A stretch of 14,071 nt of DNA from Candidatus Izemoplasma sp. (GTDB lineage: Bacteria > Bacillota_I > Bacilli_A > Izemoplasmatales > Izemoplasmataceae). Shown here in pieces: positions 12,234 to 14,071 of this stretch. Made by a program: the position numbers and the translations under genes. How positions within the stretch are numbered: the stretch's first letter is position 1; the number at the start of each line of letters is the position of its first letter. The notes under the pieces are model-generated. The model had not been told where the DNA came from. It worked only from the letters and a program-made list of their open reading frames with translations, and made no database searches. The stretch is from positions 1 through 14,071 of the forward strand of contig SKIY01000032.1 in NCBI GenBank assembly GCA_007116205.1. The letters are read 5' to 3'.

Positions 12234-12868
12234 TGTTTACCGGTATTATCGAAGAAATTGGAACCATTCAACAGATTAAAAAAGGGCCTAAAAGTGTTGC
12301 CTTAACCATCGCGGCTGAAAAAGTCTTAGAAGATACGAAAGTCGGCGATAGTATTGCGACAAATGGTGTATGTTTAACGGTGACTGCTATGACGCGTAAT
12401 GCGTTTACTGTCGATATTATGCACGAAACATTAAAACGGACTGCTATGCACAACATTCAAACTGGAAACCGGTTAAATTTAGAACGTGCTTTAACCCTAT
12501 CAGCAAGGCTTGGGGGTCATATGGTAAGCGGTCATATTGATGGTACAGGCGTGATTATTTCAGTGCGTCAAGATGATATTGCTTATTGGGTTAAAGTTCA
12601 GACTACTAAAGCCATCATGAAATATATTATTGAAAAAGGCAGTATTGCGATTGATGGAATTAGTTTAACAGTGGCGACCGTTTCAGCAGACGCTTTTGAA
12701 GTTTCAATTATTCCCCACACAAAAGATGAAACGACACTTTTATCAAAACCAATTGGAGCGTTGGTAAATTTAGAATGTGACTTAATTGGTAAATACGTAG
12801 AAAAGTTATTAAACGCAAAAGAAAGCAATGGTATTGATGAAGCTTTCTTGAAAAAATACGGATATTAG
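12233..12868 (+). CDS. ribE: Riboflavin synthase alpha subunit
   Basis: Riboflavin synthase dismutates two molecules of 6,7-dimethyl-8-ribityllumazine into riboflavin and the pyrimidine precursor. The 211-aa protein is the normal length and shows two tandem lumazine-binding domains. The first starts with MFTGIIEEIGTI and contains DSIATNGVCLTVT; the second contains RLGGHMVSGHIDGTG and GSIAIDGISLTVA, ending with VNLECDLIGKYVEKLL. The ATG at 12233 overlaps the ribD stop by one base and has AAGGAGG at 12219-12225. ribBA follows after 10 bp. The stop is TAG. The name ribE follows the Bacillus usage; in E. coli nomenclature the same enzyme is RibC. Confidence 0.96.
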   Translation: MFTGIIEEIGTIQQIKKGPKSVALTIAAEKVLEDTKVGDSIATNGVCLTVTAMTRNAFTVDIMHETLKRTAMHNIQTGNRLNLERALTLSARLGGHMVSGHIDGTGVIISVRQDDIAYWVKVQTTKAIMKYIIEKGSIAIDGISLTVATVSADAFEVSIIPHTKDETTLLSKPIGALVNLECDLIGKYVEKLLNAKESNGIDEAFLKKYGY

Positions 12869-12878
12869 GAGCGATACC

Positions 12879-14071
12879 ATGTTTAATACGATAAAAGAAG
12901 CAATTGAAGATATTAAAAAGGGTAAAATGATTGTTGTGGTCGATGATGAAGACCGGGAGAATGAAGGCGACTTATTAATGGCCGCAGAACATGCGACACC
13001 TGAGGCAATCAATTTTATGGCAACCTATGGCAGAGGATTGATCTGTATGCCAATTGAAGCAACACACGCTAGACGATTGGGATTTGATCCAATGGTAAAA
13101 GATAACACAGATAGCTATCACACGGCTTTTACAGAATCAATCGATCACAATGACACAACCACCGGTATTTCAGCATATGAACGCAGTTTGACAGTATTAA
13201 AAGCGATTGAAGAAGATGCTAAAGCCAGCGACTTTAAAAAACCAGGCCATATTTTCCCATTAATTGCTAAATCAGGTGGTGTTTTAAAACGTGCGGGTCA
13301 CACTGAAGCCGCAGTGGATTTTGCAAGGCTTGCAGGGTGCAAACCAGCGGGTGTGATATGTGAGATTATGAATGATGATGGTACAATGGCAAGAGTTGAT
13401 GATTTGATTAAATACGCTGAAAAGCATGATTTAAAACTGGTGACGATTGCAGATTTAATAAAATACCGCCGCCAACAAGATGTCTATATTAAACGTGCAG
13501 CGGAAACCATGCTACCTACAGAGTTTGGTGATTTCCTAATGGTGGGTTATGAAAACACTTTAAACGGTGAACACCACGTAGCACTTGTTAAAGGCGAAGT
13601 AGATGCAGAAACACCGATTCTCTTACGCGTCCATTCAGAGTGTTTAACAGGCGATGCTTTACATTCTCAACGCTGTGATTGTGGTGATCAACTCACCGCA
13701 GCAATGAAAAAGATTGAATCAGAAGGCAAAGGCATTTTGTTATACATGCGTCAAGAAGGACGAGGCATTGGGTTAATTAATAAGATACGTGCTTATGCAT
13801 TACAAGATCAAGGGATGGATACCGTTGAGGCAAATTTAGCGTTAGGATTGCCCGAAGATGCACGAGAATACGGTATCGGTGCGCAAATTTTAAGAGATTT
13901 AGGGGTACGAAAAATTCGACTCATGACAAACAATCCGCAAAAAATGCATGGTTTATCAGGATACGGATTAGAAATTGTCGAACGTGTACCGATTCAAACG
14001 AACCACCATGAACGCAGTGATAAATACATGAAAACAAAAAAAACCCGCATGGGTCATATATTAAAATTTAA
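12879..14071 (+). CDS. ribBA: Bifunctional 3,4-dihydroxy-2-butanone-4-phosphate synthase / GTP cyclohydrolase II, C-terminus cut by window edge
   Basis: RibBA supplies both inputs of riboflavin synthesis. The N-terminal domain (about 1-200) makes dihydroxybutanone phosphate from ribulose 5-phosphate: DDEDRENEGDL (22-32), TYGRGLICMP (49-58), TTTGISAYER (93-102) and GHIFPLIAKSGGVLKRAGHTEA (123-144). The C-terminal domain (about 205 onward) opens the imidazole ring of GTP: RVHSECLTGDALHSQRCDCGDQL holds the three zinc cysteines (C255, C266, C268), with MRQEGRGIGL (290-299) and TNNPQKMHGLSGYGLEI (350-366). The frame has 397 codons and no stop by base 14069; the sequence MGHILKF resembles the usual C-terminus, so only a few codons are missing. 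The ATG at 12879 has AGGAG at 12867-12871, overlapping the ribE stop. Lumazine synthase (ribH) is expected next. Confidence 0.96.
   Translation, partial: MFNTIKEAIEDIKKGKMIVVVDDEDRENEGDLLMAAEHATPEAINFMATYGRGLICMPIEATHARRLGFDPMVKDNTDSYHTAFTESIDHNDTTTGISAYERSLTVLKAIEEDAKASDFKKPGHIFPLIAKSGGVLKRAGHTEAAVDFARLAGCKPAGVICEIMNDDGTMARVDDLIKYAEKHDLKLVTIADLIKYRRQQDVYIKRAAETMLPTEFGDFLMVGYENTLNGEHHVALVKGEVDAETPILLRVHSECLTGDALHSQRCDCGDQLTAAMKKIESEGKGILLYMRQEGRGIGLINKIRAYALQDQGMDTVEANLALGLPEDAREYGIGAQILRDLGVRKIRLMTNNPQKMHGLSGYGLEIVERVPIQTNHHERSDKYMKTKKTRMGHILKF

Overview
The window looks like chromosomal DNA of an AT-rich, low-GC Gram-positive-type bacterium. Supporting signs are strong AGGAGGTGA-type ribosome binding sites, compact hairpin-plus-U terminators, TATAAT promoters (many with an extended TGn -10), an rsmD-coaD pair as in Bacillota, an LtaS-like sulfatase and an FMN-riboswitch riboflavin operon. 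Tryptophan is encoded by TGG and no TGA is needed inside any gene, so the Mycoplasma code is not in use. None of the 14 visible genes ends in TGA. A member of the Bacillota or a non-parasitic relative of the Mollicutes (Acholeplasma-, Izemoplasma- or Haloplasma-like) would fit, but I cannot place it further.

Layout. 1-527: 3' part of an M42 aminopeptidase. 569-1592: rsmD and coaD, with a terminator-like hairpin directly before rsmD. 1680-2168: a Fur-family regulator with altered cysteine positions. 2273-4093: an LtaS-like membrane sulfatase. 4167-4578: tRNA-Arg(TCT), then tRNA-Val(GAC) and tRNA-Leu(GAG) as a pair. 4799-5554: a membrane-tethered XRE regulator with two zinc ribbons. 5703-6644 (minus) and 6729-7466 (plus): a divergent pair, an NAD(P)-dependent epimerase-like protein and a short-chain dehydrogenase. 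7567-8348: a frameshifted YwaF/TIGR02206-like membrane protein. 8453-9673: a cation/proton antiporter with a 16-bp palindrome in its promoter. 9757-10870: an unknown 131-aa membrane protein and a SAM methyltransferase, probably cotranscribed. 10907-14071: promoter, FMN riboswitch and terminator followed by ribD, ribE and ribBA, with ribBA cut by the window edge.

How the genes work together. Only the riboflavin block is a clear pathway unit. RibBA makes both precursors (from ribulose 5-phosphate and GTP), RibD performs the deamination and reduction, and RibE makes riboflavin. The missing lumazine synthase ribH would be expected just past the right edge. The other genes are mostly single-gene transcription units, each with its own promoter and terminator, with short 5' leaders of about 10 to 25 nt.

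I did not find a convincing undescribed multi-gene system. The best leads are regulatory or structural: palindromes sitting on the antiporter and tRNA-Arg promoters, the rewired cysteine pattern of the Fur protein, the XRE-membrane-zinc-ribbon architecture, and the frameshift in the YwaF-like gene.
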